Positions 54,335-62,837 of a DNA stretch of 64,000 nucleotides are shown here, in pieces. The stretch spans positions 1-64,000 of the forward strand of contig NZ_JASISS010000001.1 of NCBI RefSeq assembly GCF_030063195.1, given 5' to 3'. The notes below the pieces were generated by a model that ran no database searches, had not been told where the DNA came from, and worked only from the letters and a program-made list of their open reading frames with translations. Positions within the stretch are counted from its first letter, which is position 1, and each line of letters opens with the position of its first letter. The stretch is from Cryobacterium sp. PH31-AA6. GTDB lineage: Bacteria; Actinomycetota; Actinomycetes; Actinomycetales; Microbacteriaceae. The position numbers were made by a program, and so were the translations under genes.

Positions 54335-54973
54335 TCAGAGGTCCAGCGACTCGTTTGGCTCCAGGGGGAAGAATTCCCCGCCGTTCTGCTCGGTGGCGGA
54401 CTTGATCCGGGTGTTCGACAGGTCCTTCCCGGCCCTGGAGAGCAGCATCTCGTGGGTGGGGAAGCTGCGTCGCGGCTTGATCGCCAGCACGTAGTCGATG
54501 ACCTCGCTGATCTTGAGCCAGGGAGCGTTGGCCGGAACGGCGAGGGTATTCACCTCGACGTCGGCCGGGATCGTGAACGAGTCCCCGCCGTAGTAGAGCT
54601 CGTCGTTGACCAGCACTCCGACATTGTCGATCACCGGGATCGACTCGTGGATGACCGCATGCGTCCGGCCGAAGAACCGGAGCCGGAACGGACCCGCCTC
54701 CACGCTGTCGCCGTCCGCGACGACCGTGACCGGATACCCCTTTGCCGCGGCGGCGACCCCGGCCGGACCGAAGATCCGCACGTCGGGGCTGAACTTGAGG
54801 ATCCGGTCCAGCTGCTCCGCCGTCCAGTGGTCCGGGTGCTCATGCGTGATGACGACGGCATCCGCGTTGGTGGTGTCGGTGAGGGCTGTCGTGAACGACC
54901 CGGGATCGATGAACAGCCGGCGACCGGCGACGTCGACGACGAGGGCGGCGTGCTCCAGCTTGGTCAGCTTCAT
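54335..54973 (-). CDS. Metallo-beta-lactamase superfamily hydrolase (UlaG-like)
   Basis: 212 residues. Starts MKLTKLEHAALVVDVAG and has the metal-binding ITHEHPDHW motif near residue 58, a DGDSVEAGPFRLRFFGRTHA segment with a second His, GGDSFTIP with the bridging Asp, and a C-terminal SFPTHEMLLS with the last His. This is the short UlaG-like branch of metal-dependent hydrolases (putative L-ascorbate-6-P lactonase relatives, usually of unknown substrate). ATG at 54973 is chosen at the conserved start. Cytoplasmic. Divergent from a lipid-kinase-like gene. Confidence 0.86.
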   Translation of the reverse strand: MKLTKLEHAALVVDVAGRRLFIDPGSFTTALTDTTNADAVVITHEHPDHWTAEQLDRILKFSPDVRIFGPAGVAAAAKGYPVTVVADGDSVEAGPFRLRFFGRTHAVIHESIPVIDNVGVLVNDELYYGGDSFTIPADVEVNTLAVPANAPWLKISEVIDYVLAIKPRRSFPTHEMLLSRAGKDLSNTRIKSATEQNGGEFFPLEPNESLDL

Positions 54974-55037
54974 GCCCCGAGCTAATACCAATTCGGATCG
55001 CCGTGCAAGCCGCGACACACCGTGCTCGATCGCCCCC

Positions 55038-55043
55038 TACGCT
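55038..55043 (+). promoter_or_regulatory. -10 hexamer TACGCT, leaderless kinase-family mRNA
   Basis: TACGCT is at exactly -12 to -7 from the ATG at 55050 with no Shine-Dalgarno. Confidence 0.5.
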
Positions 55044-55049
55044 GGCCCC

Positions 55050-55952
55050 ATGCCTGCTCCTGCACTCTGCATCATCGTCGCGGTCAACGCCTACGCCTCC
55101 TTCGGCCGCCGCGCCGATGTCGGTCCCCGGGTCGGGGCCGCCCTGATCGCGGCCGGCCACACCGTCACCGTGCGCAGCGAAGTCAACTTCGAGCTTCTCC
55201 GCACCGAGGTGGCGTCCGAGCTGGTGCCGGGCGTAGACGTGCTCGTCGTGGTCGGCGGCGACGGGATGGTGAGCCTCGCCACGAACCTGCTCGCCGGAAC
55301 CACGATTCGGCTGGCCATTGTGCCGACGGGCACGGGCAACGACCTTGCGCGCGGGCTGGGAATCCCGCTCGACGATACCGACGGCGCCATCCGTCATCTC
55401 CTCGACGCGATCTCACGGCCGCCGCGGGCAATCGACGCCATCCTCGTGCGGGCCGAAGGCCGCACCAGCTGGTGCGCCGGCGTCGTCTCGGCCGGCTTCG
55501 ACGCCGTGGTCAACGACCGGGCCAACCGGATGCGGCGCCCGCGCGGCAAGAGCCGGTACACGCTCGCGATGCTGCTGGTGCTCGCGACCTTCAGGCCGCT
55601 GTCCTACCGGCTGAGCGTCGACGGCGTGGAACGCAGCATCCGGGCCATGCTGATCTCGGTGGCGAACAACACCTCGATCGGCGGCGGCATGCGGATCGCC
55701 CCCGACGCGCGCATCGATGACGGCCTGCTCGACCTGTTCATCGTCTCGCCCCTGTCCAGGCTGGGCTTGCTCCGGGTGTTCCCCAAAGTATTCTCCGGAA
55801 CGCATACCGGGCTTCCGCAGGTCGAACTCAGTCGTTGCCGCAGCGTGCGAATCGACGCGGACAACGTCGTCGCCTACGGGGACGGCGAGCGAATCGGACG
55901 CCTGCCCATGCAGCTCGATGTGGTGCCCGGAGCCCTGCTCGTACACGCCTGA
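55050..55952 (+). CDS. Diacylglycerol kinase family lipid kinase
   Basis: 300 residues. The nucleotide-binding GGDGMVSLATN near residue 70 and AIVPTGTGNDLARGLGIP near 90 are the core motifs of the DAGK catalytic domain; the C-terminal domain includes NTSIGGGMRIAPDARIDDGL and LLDLFIVSPLSR. Substrates in this family include diacylglycerol, sphingosine or phosphatidylinositol-type lipids. ATG at 55050 fits a leaderless mRNA. It is followed by tRNA-Glu. Soluble, membrane-associated at most. Confidence 0.88.
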   Translation: MPAPALCIIVAVNAYASFGRRADVGPRVGAALIAAGHTVTVRSEVNFELLRTEVASELVPGVDVLVVVGGDGMVSLATNLLAGTTIRLAIVPTGTGNDLARGLGIPLDDTDGAIRHLLDAISRPPRAIDAILVRAEGRTSWCAGVVSAGFDAVVNDRANRMRRPRGKSRYTLAMLLVLATFRPLSYRLSVDGVERSIRAMLISVANNTSIGGGMRIAPDARIDDGLLDLFIVSPLSRLGLLRVFPKVFSGTHTGLPQVELSRCRSVRIDADNVVAYGDGERIGRLPMQLDVVPGALLVHA

Positions 55953-56007
55953 GCCGCTCAGTTTGGTTCCGGTCCATTTCGTGTGGCATACTCGGTGAGT
56001 TGCAAAC

Positions 56008-56080
56008 GGCCCCATCGTTTAGCGGCCTAGGACATCGCCCTCTCACGGCGGTAACGCGGGTTCGAATCCCGCTGGGGTCA
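56008..56080 (+). tRNA. tRNA-Glu (CUC anticodon)
   Basis: 73-base cloverleaf: acceptor GGCCCCA/TGGGGTC (one G-U), anticodon loop CTCTCAC with anticodon CTC, T-arm GCGGG-TTCGAAT-CCCGC. Ends without an encoded CCA. A terminator follows after 7 bases. Confidence 0.96.
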
Positions 56081-56087
56081 CAACGAG

Positions 56088-56121
56088 AAAAGCTCCTCCG
56101 GTTCGCCGGGGGAGCTTTTTT
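56088..56121 (+). terminator. Rho-independent terminator after tRNA-Glu
   Basis: Stem of 14 pairs (56088-56101 with 56106-56119, one G-U), TTCG tetraloop and a T-run through 56121. One of the clearest terminators of the window; it isolates the tRNA from terC. Confidence 0.92.
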
Positions 56122-56171
56122 GTGGTCGGTGCGCGAGTGGCCCGAAACCGGGGAGCGTGCCGGTAGACTGC

Positions 56172-56299
56172 ACCGAGTGAAAGGGAGTATCCCTGTGGGC
56201 TGAGATTCTTCGCCCTACGCCGTGATCGTCAACACGGGCCGCAGCATCGCAGGCCCCGGGCACGGTGGTATCGATAAATACGGGAGAGACTTTCGGGTA
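56172..56299 (+). ncRNA. yybP-ykoY (Mn2+) riboswitch candidate upstream of terC
   Basis: The conserved 5' element GTGAAAGGGAGTA (56177-56189) and 3' element GGGAGAGACTTTC (56282-56294) can pair through GAAAG/CTTTC to form P1, with internal helices between them (GGGC/GCCC near 56197-56214). This is the layout of the manganese-sensing yybP-ykoY family, whose classic targets include TerC/Alx-type genes, and terC starts 45 bases later. GTGAAAGG is repeated exactly at 56325-56332 just before the terC start, so the P1 3' strand could instead mask that site; metal-bound RNA would then free translation. Confidence 0.75.
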
Positions 56300-56343
56300 T
56301 TTGTGTTGCCTCCGGCACCCGTCAGTGAAAGGCCTTCCCCCGC

Positions 56344-57369
56344 ATGGATCTTGCCCTCCCGCTCTGGTTTGAGATCGGCGCCCTCGTCGGCCTCACCCTC
56401 ATCCTGGTCGCCGACCTGCTGATCGTCTTCAAGAGGCCGCACGTGCCGTCGATGCGGGAGGCGAGCCTCTGGGTGGCCTTCTACGTGGGACTCGCCCTCG
56501 TCTTCGCGCTGCTGATGCTGCTGCTCGCCGACGCCGAACACGCCGGCCAGTTTCTCGCCGGCTGGCTGACCGAGTACAGCCTCAGCATCGACAACCTGTT
56601 CGTCTTCATCATCATCATGGCCAGGTTCCAGGTGCCGAGGAAGTACCAGCAGGAGGTGCTCATGGTCGGCGTGATCATCGCGCTCGTGCTGCGCGGCATC
56701 TTCATCCTGCTCGGCGCCCAGCTGATCGAGAACTTCAGCTGGATCTTCTACATTTTCGGGGCGTTCCTGCTCTACACCGCGGTGCATCAGGCGATCGCGA
56801 AGGAGCCGGACGAGGACGAGGCCGAAAACGGCTTCATTCGCCTGCTCCGGAAGCGCATGCGGATTTCCCCGTCGTTCGACGGTTCCAAGCTTCGAACCCG
56901 CGTGGACGGGCGCAAGATCTTCACCCCGATGCTGATCGTGCTTCTGGCGATCGGAACGACCGACCTGGTCTTCGCCCTCGACTCCATTCCGGCGATCTTC
57001 GGCATCACGACCAGCCCATTCATCGTGTTCACGGCGAACGTCTTCGCGTTGATGGGCCTGCGTCAGCTGTACTTCCTGCTCGGAGGGCTGATCGAGCGGC
57101 TGGACTACCTGAAGTACGGGATCGCCTTCATCCTCTTCTTCATCGGCGTCAAGCTCGTGCTGCACGCCCTGCACACGAACGAGGTCGGATTCATCAACGG
57201 CGGAAACGGAGTCGAGTGGGCGCCGGAGATCGGCACCTGGACGTCGCTCGGCGTGATTGTCGGGTCGATGGCCGTCGCCACAGTGGCCAGCCTGATCAAG
57301 GCGTCCCACGACGCCCGCAAGCGAGGCCACACCCTGGCCGAGGAGATCCCGGAGCTCGTGGAGGAGTAG
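56344..57369 (+). CDS. TerC family integral membrane protein (Mn2+ exporter type)
   Basis: 341 residues, about eight membrane helices. The two metal-site repeats are visible: EYSLSIDNLFVFIIIMARF near residue 80 and DLVFALDSIPAIFGITTSPF near 215, each with the conserved Asp. A polar cytoplasmic loop lies at ~155-190 (EPDEDEAENGF) and the C-terminus is polar. Recent work on Alx/MeeF-type relatives supports manganese export. The upstream riboswitch fits control by Mn2+. No strong Shine-Dalgarno apart from GAAAGG ten bases before the ATG, which overlaps the proposed switching sequence. Confidence 0.93.
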   Translation: MDLALPLWFEIGALVGLTLILVADLLIVFKRPHVPSMREASLWVAFYVGLALVFALLMLLLADAEHAGQFLAGWLTEYSLSIDNLFVFIIIMARFQVPRKYQQEVLMVGVIIALVLRGIFILLGAQLIENFSWIFYIFGAFLLYTAVHQAIAKEPDEDEAENGFIRLLRKRMRISPSFDGSKLRTRVDGRKIFTPMLIVLLAIGTTDLVFALDSIPAIFGITTSPFIVFTANVFALMGLRQLYFLLGGLIERLDYLKYGIAFILFFIGVKLVLHALHTNEVGFINGGNGVEWAPEIGTWTSLGVIVGSMAVATVASLIKASHDARKRGHTLAEEIPELVEE

Positions 57370-57482
57370 CCCGTGCCTGGCGAGGCCGCGGCGACCGCCA
57401 CGGAACTTGGTACGGTGGAAGCTTGTCTTCGTCTGTGACCGCTGCGGCTCATCGGCGCGAGGAACCCAACACTGGAGTGCGC

Positions 57483-58328
57483 ATGGCCCAATCTGGCGAG
57501 ATCAACATGATGCTGCCCTCCGGCCGGGTGCTGTTCACCTTCAGCGCCCACAGCGACGTCGGACTCGTGCGCAAGATCAATGAGGACAGCCTGATGGCCC
57601 AGGCGCCGGTGTTCCTCGTCGCCGACGGGATGGGCGGGCACGCCAACGGAGACGTGGCCAGCCAGACCGTCACGCGAGTGTTCGACGAGCACATCGAGCT
57701 GGGCACCCCCTCGACCCCCGAGCGCATCCTCGACGCCATTCACTCGTCGAACGACGCGGTGCGCGACATCAGCACCGTCGACGACTTCGGCACGGCGGTC
57801 TCCGGGACGACACTCGCCGGGGTGGCCTTCGTGGATGCCGGCGACGACGTCGGATTCCACTGGATGGCCTTCAACGTCGGCGATTCACGGGTCTACACCT
57901 GGGACGGCAGCGCCCTGGTGCAGGTGAGCGTCGACCACTCGGCCGTGCAGGAGATGGTGGACGCCGGCCTGATCACGGCCGAATCCGCCGAGAAGCACCC
58001 GGAGCGCAACGTGATCACGAGAGCCATCGGCGCCGACGAATTCGTCGACGCCGACGTCTGGCTGCTGCCGGCATCCGGGCGCCATGCGTTCCTGGTCTGC
58101 TCCGACGGCCTGACCAAGGAGCTGGACGCCGCGGAAATCGCCGCGCTGCTCACCGCCCATGCCGAATCCGGGCAGACCGAACGCTCCATCGCGGAGATGC
58201 TCGTCGACGCCGCACTGGCCAACGGCGGCCATGACAATGTGACCGTCGTCTACGTCGAATCGGTGCTGGGTGAGGAATTCCTGCCGGGGAACGCACCTGA
58301 TCCCGGCCCGAATCCGGCGGCACCGTAG
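57483..58328 (+). CDS. PP2C-type serine/threonine protein phosphatase
   Basis: 281 residues. All metal-site motifs are present: HSDVGLVRKINEDSLM near 25, LVADGMGGHANGDVASQ near 47, SGTTLAGVAF, FNVGDSRVYTWDG, LVCSDGLTKELD near 205 and GGHDNVTVVYV at the end. No transmembrane helix or FHA domain is attached, so it is a soluble phosphatase, unlike the membrane PstP of the cell-division cluster. Target kinase or substrate is unknown. ATG at 57483 is chosen because upstream frame is non-coding. Confidence 0.92.
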   Translation: MAQSGEINMMLPSGRVLFTFSAHSDVGLVRKINEDSLMAQAPVFLVADGMGGHANGDVASQTVTRVFDEHIELGTPSTPERILDAIHSSNDAVRDISTVDDFGTAVSGTTLAGVAFVDAGDDVGFHWMAFNVGDSRVYTWDGSALVQVSVDHSAVQEMVDAGLITAESAEKHPERNVITRAIGADEFVDADVWLLPASGRHAFLVCSDGLTKELDAAEIAALLTAHAESGQTERSIAEMLVDAALANGGHDNVTVVYVESVLGEEFLPGNAPDPGPNPAAP

Positions 58329-58372
58329 CCCTGAAATGGACGGCGTTCCCAGTCTTGGCACACGCGAAGTGT

Positions 58373-58452
58373 TAGCCTGTCGGAGTGCTGATGGGTCGAC
58401 TTTTTCTTCTCCGCCGCGACGGGTCCCAGTTCTGAGGCCTCACTCGTCGCGG
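58373..58452 (+). promoter_or_regulatory. leuC leader: promoter, leader peptide and hairpin
   Basis: A TAGCCT -10-like hexamer (58373-58378) predicts a start near 58385. The leader ORF is at 58391-58435. CCGCGACG (58414-58421), inside the leader ORF, pairs perfectly with CGTCGCGG (58445-58452). CCTCA (58438-58442) can also pair with TGAGG (58479-58483), which overlaps the leuC ribosome site. Confidence 0.6.
58391..58435 (+). CDS. Leucine-rich leader peptide of the leuCD operon
   Basis: 14-residue ORF MGRLFLLRRDGSQF ending in TGA, 60 bases before leuC. Three of its first seven residues are Leu, two by the rare codon CTT. GGAG lies five bases before the ATG. Position, Leu run and overlapping hairpin fit a ribosome-stalling attenuator that senses charged tRNA-Leu. 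No classical T-run terminator is present, so control may act on leuC translation or through Rho. Confidence 0.6.
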   Translation: MGRLFLLRRDGSQF

Positions 58453-58495
58453 AGTTCGTCGTTGGCTGCCACCAATCCTGAGGAAGACGCACAAC

Positions 58496-59941
58496 ATGAC
58501 TGACGTAACACCCACGGGCACCCGACCGCGCACCCTGGCCGAAAAGGTCTGGGACAAGCACCTCGTCGCCAAAGGCGAAGACGGAACGCCCGACCTCATC
58601 TACATCGACCTGCACCTCGTTCACGAGGTGACCAGCCCGCAGGCCTTCGACGGTCTCCGCCTGGCCGGTCGGCCCGTGCGCCGCCCCGATCTGACCATCG
58701 CCACGGAAGATCACAACACCCCGACCCTGGCAATCGACCGGCCCATCGCCGACCCGACCAGCCGCACCCAGATTGAAACGCTCCGCCGCAACTGTGAGGA
58801 GTTCGGTGTGCGCCTGCACTCCCTCGGTGACATCGAGCAGGGCATCGTGCACGTCGTCGGCCCGCAGCTCGGCCTGACTCAGCCGGGAATCACCGTCGTC
58901 TGCGGCGACTCCCACACCTCCACTCACGGCGCCTTCGGGGCCATGGCGCTCGGAATCGGCACCAGCGAGGTCGAGCACGTGATGGCCACCCAGACGCTCC
59001 CGCTCAGCCCGTTCAAGACCATGGCGATCACCGTGAACGGCGCGCTGCGCCCCGGCGTGACGGCCAAGGACATCATCCTGGCCGTGATCGCGAAGATCGG
59101 CACCGGCGGCGGCCAGGGCTACGTGCTCGAGTACCGCGGCAGCGCCATCCGAGACCTCTCGATGGAGGGCCGGATGACGATCTGCAACATGTCGATCGAG
59201 GCCGGCGCCCGGGCCGGCATGGTGGCCCCGGATGCGACCACCTACGCCTACCTGAAGGGTCGCGCCCACGCACCGTCCGGCCAGGACTGGGACGACGCCG
59301 TGGCGTACTGGGACACTCTCGCCACCGATGACGGAGCCACCTTCGACGCGGAGGTCGTGCTCGACGCCGACACCCTCGAACCCTTCGTCACCTGGGGCAC
59401 CAACCCCGGCCAGGGCGTCTCGCTGAGTGAGACCGTGCCCAACCCCGCCGGCATCAGCGACGCCAACGAGCGTGCCGCCGCAGAGCGCGCCCTCGAATAC
59501 ATGGACCTCACGGCCGGCACCCCGATGAAGGAGATCAGGGTCGACACCGTCTTCCTCGGCTCCTGCACCAACAGCCGGGTGGAAGACCTCCGCGCGGCGG
59601 CCGAGATCATCAAGGGACACTCCCTGGCCGACGGGGTGCGGATGCTGGTGGTCCCCGGATCCGCCCGGGTGCGAATCGAGGCCGAAGCCGAGGGTCTCGA
59701 CAAGATCTTCCTCGACTTCGGCGCCGAGTGGCGTTTCGCAGGCTGCTCGATGTGCCTCGGGATGAACCCCGACCAGCTCGAACCGGGGGAACGGTGCGCC
59801 TCGACGAGCAACCGGAACTTCGAGGGCCGACAGGGCAAGGGAGGACGCACGCACCTCGTGTCCCCGCTCGTCGCCGCGGCCACGGCGATCCGCGGCACCC
59901 TCTCAAGCCCGTGGGACCTGATCCAGGATGGAGATCGCTGA
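58496..59941 (+). CDS. leuC: 3-isopropylmalate dehydratase large subunit
   Basis: 481 residues, aconitase superfamily. With LeuD it isomerises 2- to 3-isopropylmalate. Fe-S ligands are the Cys in [13 protein letters not shown] near 345 and the pair in [16 protein letters not shown] near 419; [18 protein letters not shown] near 140 is the conserved N-terminal signature. [13 protein letters not shown] opens the fold. ATG has GAGGAAG upstream. The gene lies behind a Leu-rich leader peptide, so expression is probably tied to leucine supply. leuD starts one base after its stop. Confidence 0.96.
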   Translation: MTDVTPTGTRPRTLAEKVWDKHLVAKGEDGTPDLIYIDLHLVHEVTSPQAFDGLRLAGRPVRRPDLTIATEDHNTPTLAIDRPIADPTSRTQIETLRRNCEEFGVRLHSLGDIEQGIVHVVGPQLGLTQPGITVVCGDSHTSTHGAFGAMALGIGTSEVEHVMATQTLPLSPFKTMAITVNGALRPGVTAKDIILAVIAKIGTGGGQGYVLEYRGSAIRDLSMEGRMTICNMSIEAGARAGMVAPDATTYAYLKGRAHAPSGQDWDDAVAYWDTLATDDGATFDAEVVLDADTLEPFVTWGTNPGQGVSLSETVPNPAGISDANERAAAERALEYMDLTAGTPMKEIRVDTVFLGSCTNSRVEDLRAAAEIIKGHSLADGVRMLVVPGSARVRIEAEAEGLDKIFLDFGAEWRFAGCSMCLGMNPDQLEPGERCASTSNRNFEGRQGKGGRTHLVSPLVAAATAIRGTLSSPWDLIQDGDR

Positions 59942-59942
59942 G

Positions 59943-60551
59943 ATGGAAAAGTTCACGACCGTCACGGGAATCGCGCTGCCCTTGCGCCGTTCCAACGTCG
60001 ACACCGACCAGATCATCCCGGCCGTCTACCTCAAGAGGGTCACCAAGACCGGTTTCGACGACGCCCTGTTCGCCGCCTGGCGCCAAGACCCCGACTTCGT
60101 ACTCAACCAGCCCGCATACCAGGGGGCCAGGGTGCTCGTGGCCGGGGCAGACTTCGGTACCGGCTCCTCCCGTGAGCATGCCGTTTGGGCGCTCCGCGAC
60201 TACGGCTTCGACGTTGTGCTCAGCCCACGATTCGGTGACATCTTCCGGGGCAACTCCGGCAAGCAGGGACTCCTCGCCGGCACGATCACCGAGGCCGATG
60301 CCCAACTCCTCTGGGACATCATCGAGGCCGACCCGGGAATAGAACTCACGGTGGATCTGGTTGCCCGCACGGCACGCGTCGGTGACCTGGTCATCCCGTT
60401 CGTGATCGACGACTACACCCGTTGGCGCCTCCTCGAGGGCCTCGACGACATTGGCCTGACCCTGCGCGACGAGGCGCGGATCTCAGAATTCGAATCCCAC
60501 CGGGAGTCATGGCGACCCCGAACCCTCCCCGCAAAGCAGGTAAATCAGTGA
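59943..60551 (+). CDS. leuD: 3-isopropylmalate dehydratase small subunit
   Basis: 202 residues from ATG 59943 ([20 protein letters not shown]), the standard start; ATG 59928 inside leuC would add five residues. [20 protein letters not shown] and the substrate loop [17 protein letters not shown] near residue 75 are diagnostic. It forms the swivel domain of the isomerase. Its TGA overlaps the murA GTG (GTGA), so leucine synthesis and peptidoglycan synthesis genes are joined on one transcript. Confidence 0.96.
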   Translation: MEKFTTVTGIALPLRRSNVDTDQIIPAVYLKRVTKTGFDDALFAAWRQDPDFVLNQPAYQGARVLVAGADFGTGSSREHAVWALRDYGFDVVLSPRFGDIFRGNSGKQGLLAGTITEADAQLLWDIIEADPGIELTVDLVARTARVGDLVIPFVIDDYTRWRLLEGLDDIGLTLRDEARISEFESHRESWRPRTLPAKQVNQ

Positions 60552-61981
60552 GCACAGTCAGCGATGTCGAGCGCAATCGTGGCCTCGCACAGCAACGTGA
60601 AGACGACCAGAACCGCGAAAATGCGCAGAACGCCCAGAACTGGGGCGCGGCCGTGGGACTGAAAGGCGACAAGATCACGATCCGCGGCGGCATTCCGCTG
60701 CGCGGCCGGATCGAGCTGAAGGGCGCGAAGAACCTGGTCACCAAGGCCATGGTCGCCGCGCTCCTCGGGGAAAGCCCGAGCGTGCTGAAGAACGTGCCGA
60801 ACATCAGCGACGTGCGTATTGTGCGCGAGCTGCTCGAGGTGCACGGCGTCAAGGTCACCGACGGCGACGAGCCCGGCGAACTGCTGCTCGACCCGGTCGA
60901 CGTCGAGAGCGCCCACTTCGCGGCGATCGACGCCCACGCGGGGTCCTCCCGAATCCCGATCCTGTTCTGCGGGCCGCTGCTGCACCGCCTCGGTGAGGCG
61001 TTCATCCCCGACCTCGGCGGTTGCCGCATCGGCGACCGCCCGATCGACTATCACCTCGACGTGCTGCGCAAATTCGGCGCCGTGGTCGAGAAGCAGCCCA
61101 ACGGCATCCGGATGTCCGCGCCCAACGGTCTCAAGGGCACCAAGGTGTCTCTGCCGTACCCGAGCGTTGGAGCCACCGAGCAGGTGTTGCTCACCGCGGT
61201 CCGCGCCGAGGGCATCACCGAGCTCAAGGGCGCGGCGATCGAGCCGGAGATCATGGATCTCATCAACATCCTGCAGAAGATGGGCGCCATCATCACGGTC
61301 GACACCGACCGGGTGATCCGGATCGAGGGCGTCGAGCGGCTGGAGGGCTACAACCACCGCGCACTGTTCGACCGGAACGAGGCGGCCAGCTGGGCGGCTG
61401 CCGCCCTGGCCACCGACGGTGACATCTTCGTCGGCGGAGCCAAGCAGGCGGAAATGCTCACCTTCCTCAACGTGTTCCGCAAGGTCGGCGGCGCGTTCGA
61501 CATCGCCGACGACGGCATCCGTTTCTACCACCCGGGCGGCGAGCTCAAGCCGGTCATCATCGAGACCGACGTGCACCCCGGCTTCATGACCGACTGGCAG
61601 CAGCCGCTCGTGGTCGCGCTCACCCACGCGCACGGCGTGTCGATCGTGCACGAGACCGTCTACGAGCAGAGGTTCGGTTTCGTCGACGCACTCGTCGACA
61701 TGGGCGCCACGATCCAGATCCACCGCGAATGCCTCGGCGGGCACCCGTGCCGCTTCGGCCAGCGCAACTTCAACCACTCGGCCGTCATCACCGGGCCGAC
61801 GAAGCTGCACGGCGCCGACATCGAGGTTCCCGACCTGCGCGGCGGCTTCAGCCACCTGATCGCCGCACTCACTGCGGAGGGCACCTCGACCGTCAGCAAC
61901 GTGGGAATCATCAGCCGCGGCTACGAGAACTTCATCACCAAGCTCGAACTGTTGGGGGCTGACTTCGATCTCGAAGGATAA
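60548..61981 (+). CDS. murA: UDP-N-acetylglucosamine 1-carboxyvinyltransferase
   Basis: 477 residues. It adds enolpyruvate from PEP to UDP-GlcNAc, the first committed step of peptidoglycan synthesis. The first ~40 residues are polar extra sequence; the EPT fold then starts [20 protein letters not shown] with the catalytic Lys-Asn. The fosfomycin-target Cys is in [18 protein letters not shown] near 160, and [20 protein letters not shown] and [19 protein letters not shown] are conserved. GTG start overlaps leuD. Diverged enough in the Cys loop that it could be one of two MurA copies. Confidence 0.93.
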   Translation: MSTVSDVERNRGLAQQREDDQNRENAQNAQNWGAAVGLKGDKITIRGGIPLRGRIELKGAKNLVTKAMVAALLGESPSVLKNVPNISDVRIVRELLEVHGVKVTDGDEPGELLLDPVDVESAHFAAIDAHAGSSRIPILFCGPLLHRLGEAFIPDLGGCRIGDRPIDYHLDVLRKFGAVVEKQPNGIRMSAPNGLKGTKVSLPYPSVGATEQVLLTAVRAEGITELKGAAIEPEIMDLINILQKMGAIITVDTDRVIRIEGVERLEGYNHRALFDRNEAASWAAAALATDGDIFVGGAKQAEMLTFLNVFRKVGGAFDIADDGIRFYHPGGELKPVIIETDVHPGFMTDWQQPLVVALTHAHGVSIVHETVYEQRFGFVDALVDMGATIQIHRECLGGHPCRFGQRNFNHSAVITGPTKLHGADIEVPDLRGGFSHLIAALTAEGTSTVSNVGIISRGYENFITKLELLGADFDLEG

Positions 61982-61988
61982 TGGGGCT

Positions 61989-62837
61989 GTGCCAGTCCCT
62001 GAAAACGCGCCAGTCCCTGAAAAGGCGCCAGTCCCTGAAAACGCGCCAGTTCCCGAGGAAGCGTCCACGCCCGAGCAACGGCTGACCGAGAAACGGCAGG
62101 GTTCCGAGACCCGGCGACCATCGATTTTCTGGATCCTGGCGGCGATCGCGCTCCCGATCATCAACCTCTCCGTGCGTTACCGCATCGAGGATGGGGACAA
62201 GTTCCCACGCACTGGCGCGTTCGTGATGGCGCCCAACCACTTCAGCGAAATCGATCCACTGGTGATGGGCGTGCTGAGCTGGAAGCTGGGGCGCGCGCCC
62301 CGGTTCATGGCGAAGGCGTCCGTGTTCGGGATCCCCGTGCTCGGCGCGTTGCTGCGCAAATCGGGGCAGATCCCCGTTGCCCGCGGCGGAGCCGCCCGGG
62401 GCAATGAACCCGTCAAGGCCGCCGAACGACTGGTCCGCAACGGCCAGATGGTCGTCGTCTATCCGGAGGGCTCGCTGACCCGCGATCCTGGCCTGTGGCC
62501 GATGCGCGGCAAGACCGGCGCGGTGCGGATCGCCCTCGAGCAGGGTATCCCCGTCGTCCCGGTCGCCCACTGGGGCACCCAGGCGCTCATGCCCCGGTAC
62601 TCCAAGAAGATCAGCCTGTTCCCCCGCAAGACCGTGAAGGTCAAGATTGGCGACCCGCTCGACCTCGCCGAGTTCCGCGGCCGCGCCCTCGACCCGACCA
62701 CACTGAACGAGGCGACCGCGGTCGTCATGGACGCCATCACCCACCTGCTCGAAGACCTCCGCGAGGAGAAGGCGCCTGCCCACCGCTGGAATCCAGCGGA
62801 GCACAACCAGAAAGAGACCGGCCGTTTTGAAGCCTAA
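61989..62837 (+). CDS. plsC: 1-acyl-sn-glycerol-3-phosphate acyltransferase
   Basis: 282 residues. The first ~25 residues are four copies of a PVPENA-like six-residue repeat. The catalytic NHxxxxD box is MAPNHFSEIDPLVMG near 78, followed by FGIPVLGALLRKSGQIPVAR and VVYPEGSLTRDPGLWPM with the EGS substrate motif. A single hydrophobic segment (FWILAAIALPIINLSV) anchors it. It acylates lysophosphatidate, and gpsA next to it makes the glycerol-3-P backbone. GTG start eight bases after murA. Confidence 0.92.
   Translation: MPVPENAPVPEKAPVPENAPVPEEASTPEQRLTEKRQGSETRRPSIFWILAAIALPIINLSVRYRIEDGDKFPRTGAFVMAPNHFSEIDPLVMGVLSWKLGRAPRFMAKASVFGIPVLGALLRKSGQIPVARGGAARGNEPVKAAERLVRNGQMVVVYPEGSLTRDPGLWPMRGKTGAVRIALEQGIPVVPVAHWGTQALMPRYSKKISLFPRKTVKVKIGDPLDLAEFRGRALDPTTLNEATAVVMDAITHLLEDLREEKAPAHRWNPAEHNQKETGRFEA
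61991..62060 (+). repeat. 18-base tandem repeat at the plsC 5' end
   Basis: CCAGTCCCTGAAAACGCG-type units occur four times with few changes, encoding PVPENA/PVPEKA repeats. The fourth copy is more diverged (CCAGTTCCCGAGGAAGCG). No structural role is apparent. Confidence 0.9.

Noticed and set aside
56190..56230. CTGAGA near 56200 suggested a TPP (THI-box) riboswitch upstream of terC
   Set aside because: The 3' TPP core (CCTGATC...GATAATACC...GCGxAGGGA) is absent, while both conserved ends of the yybP-ykoY motif are present and match the downstream gene.
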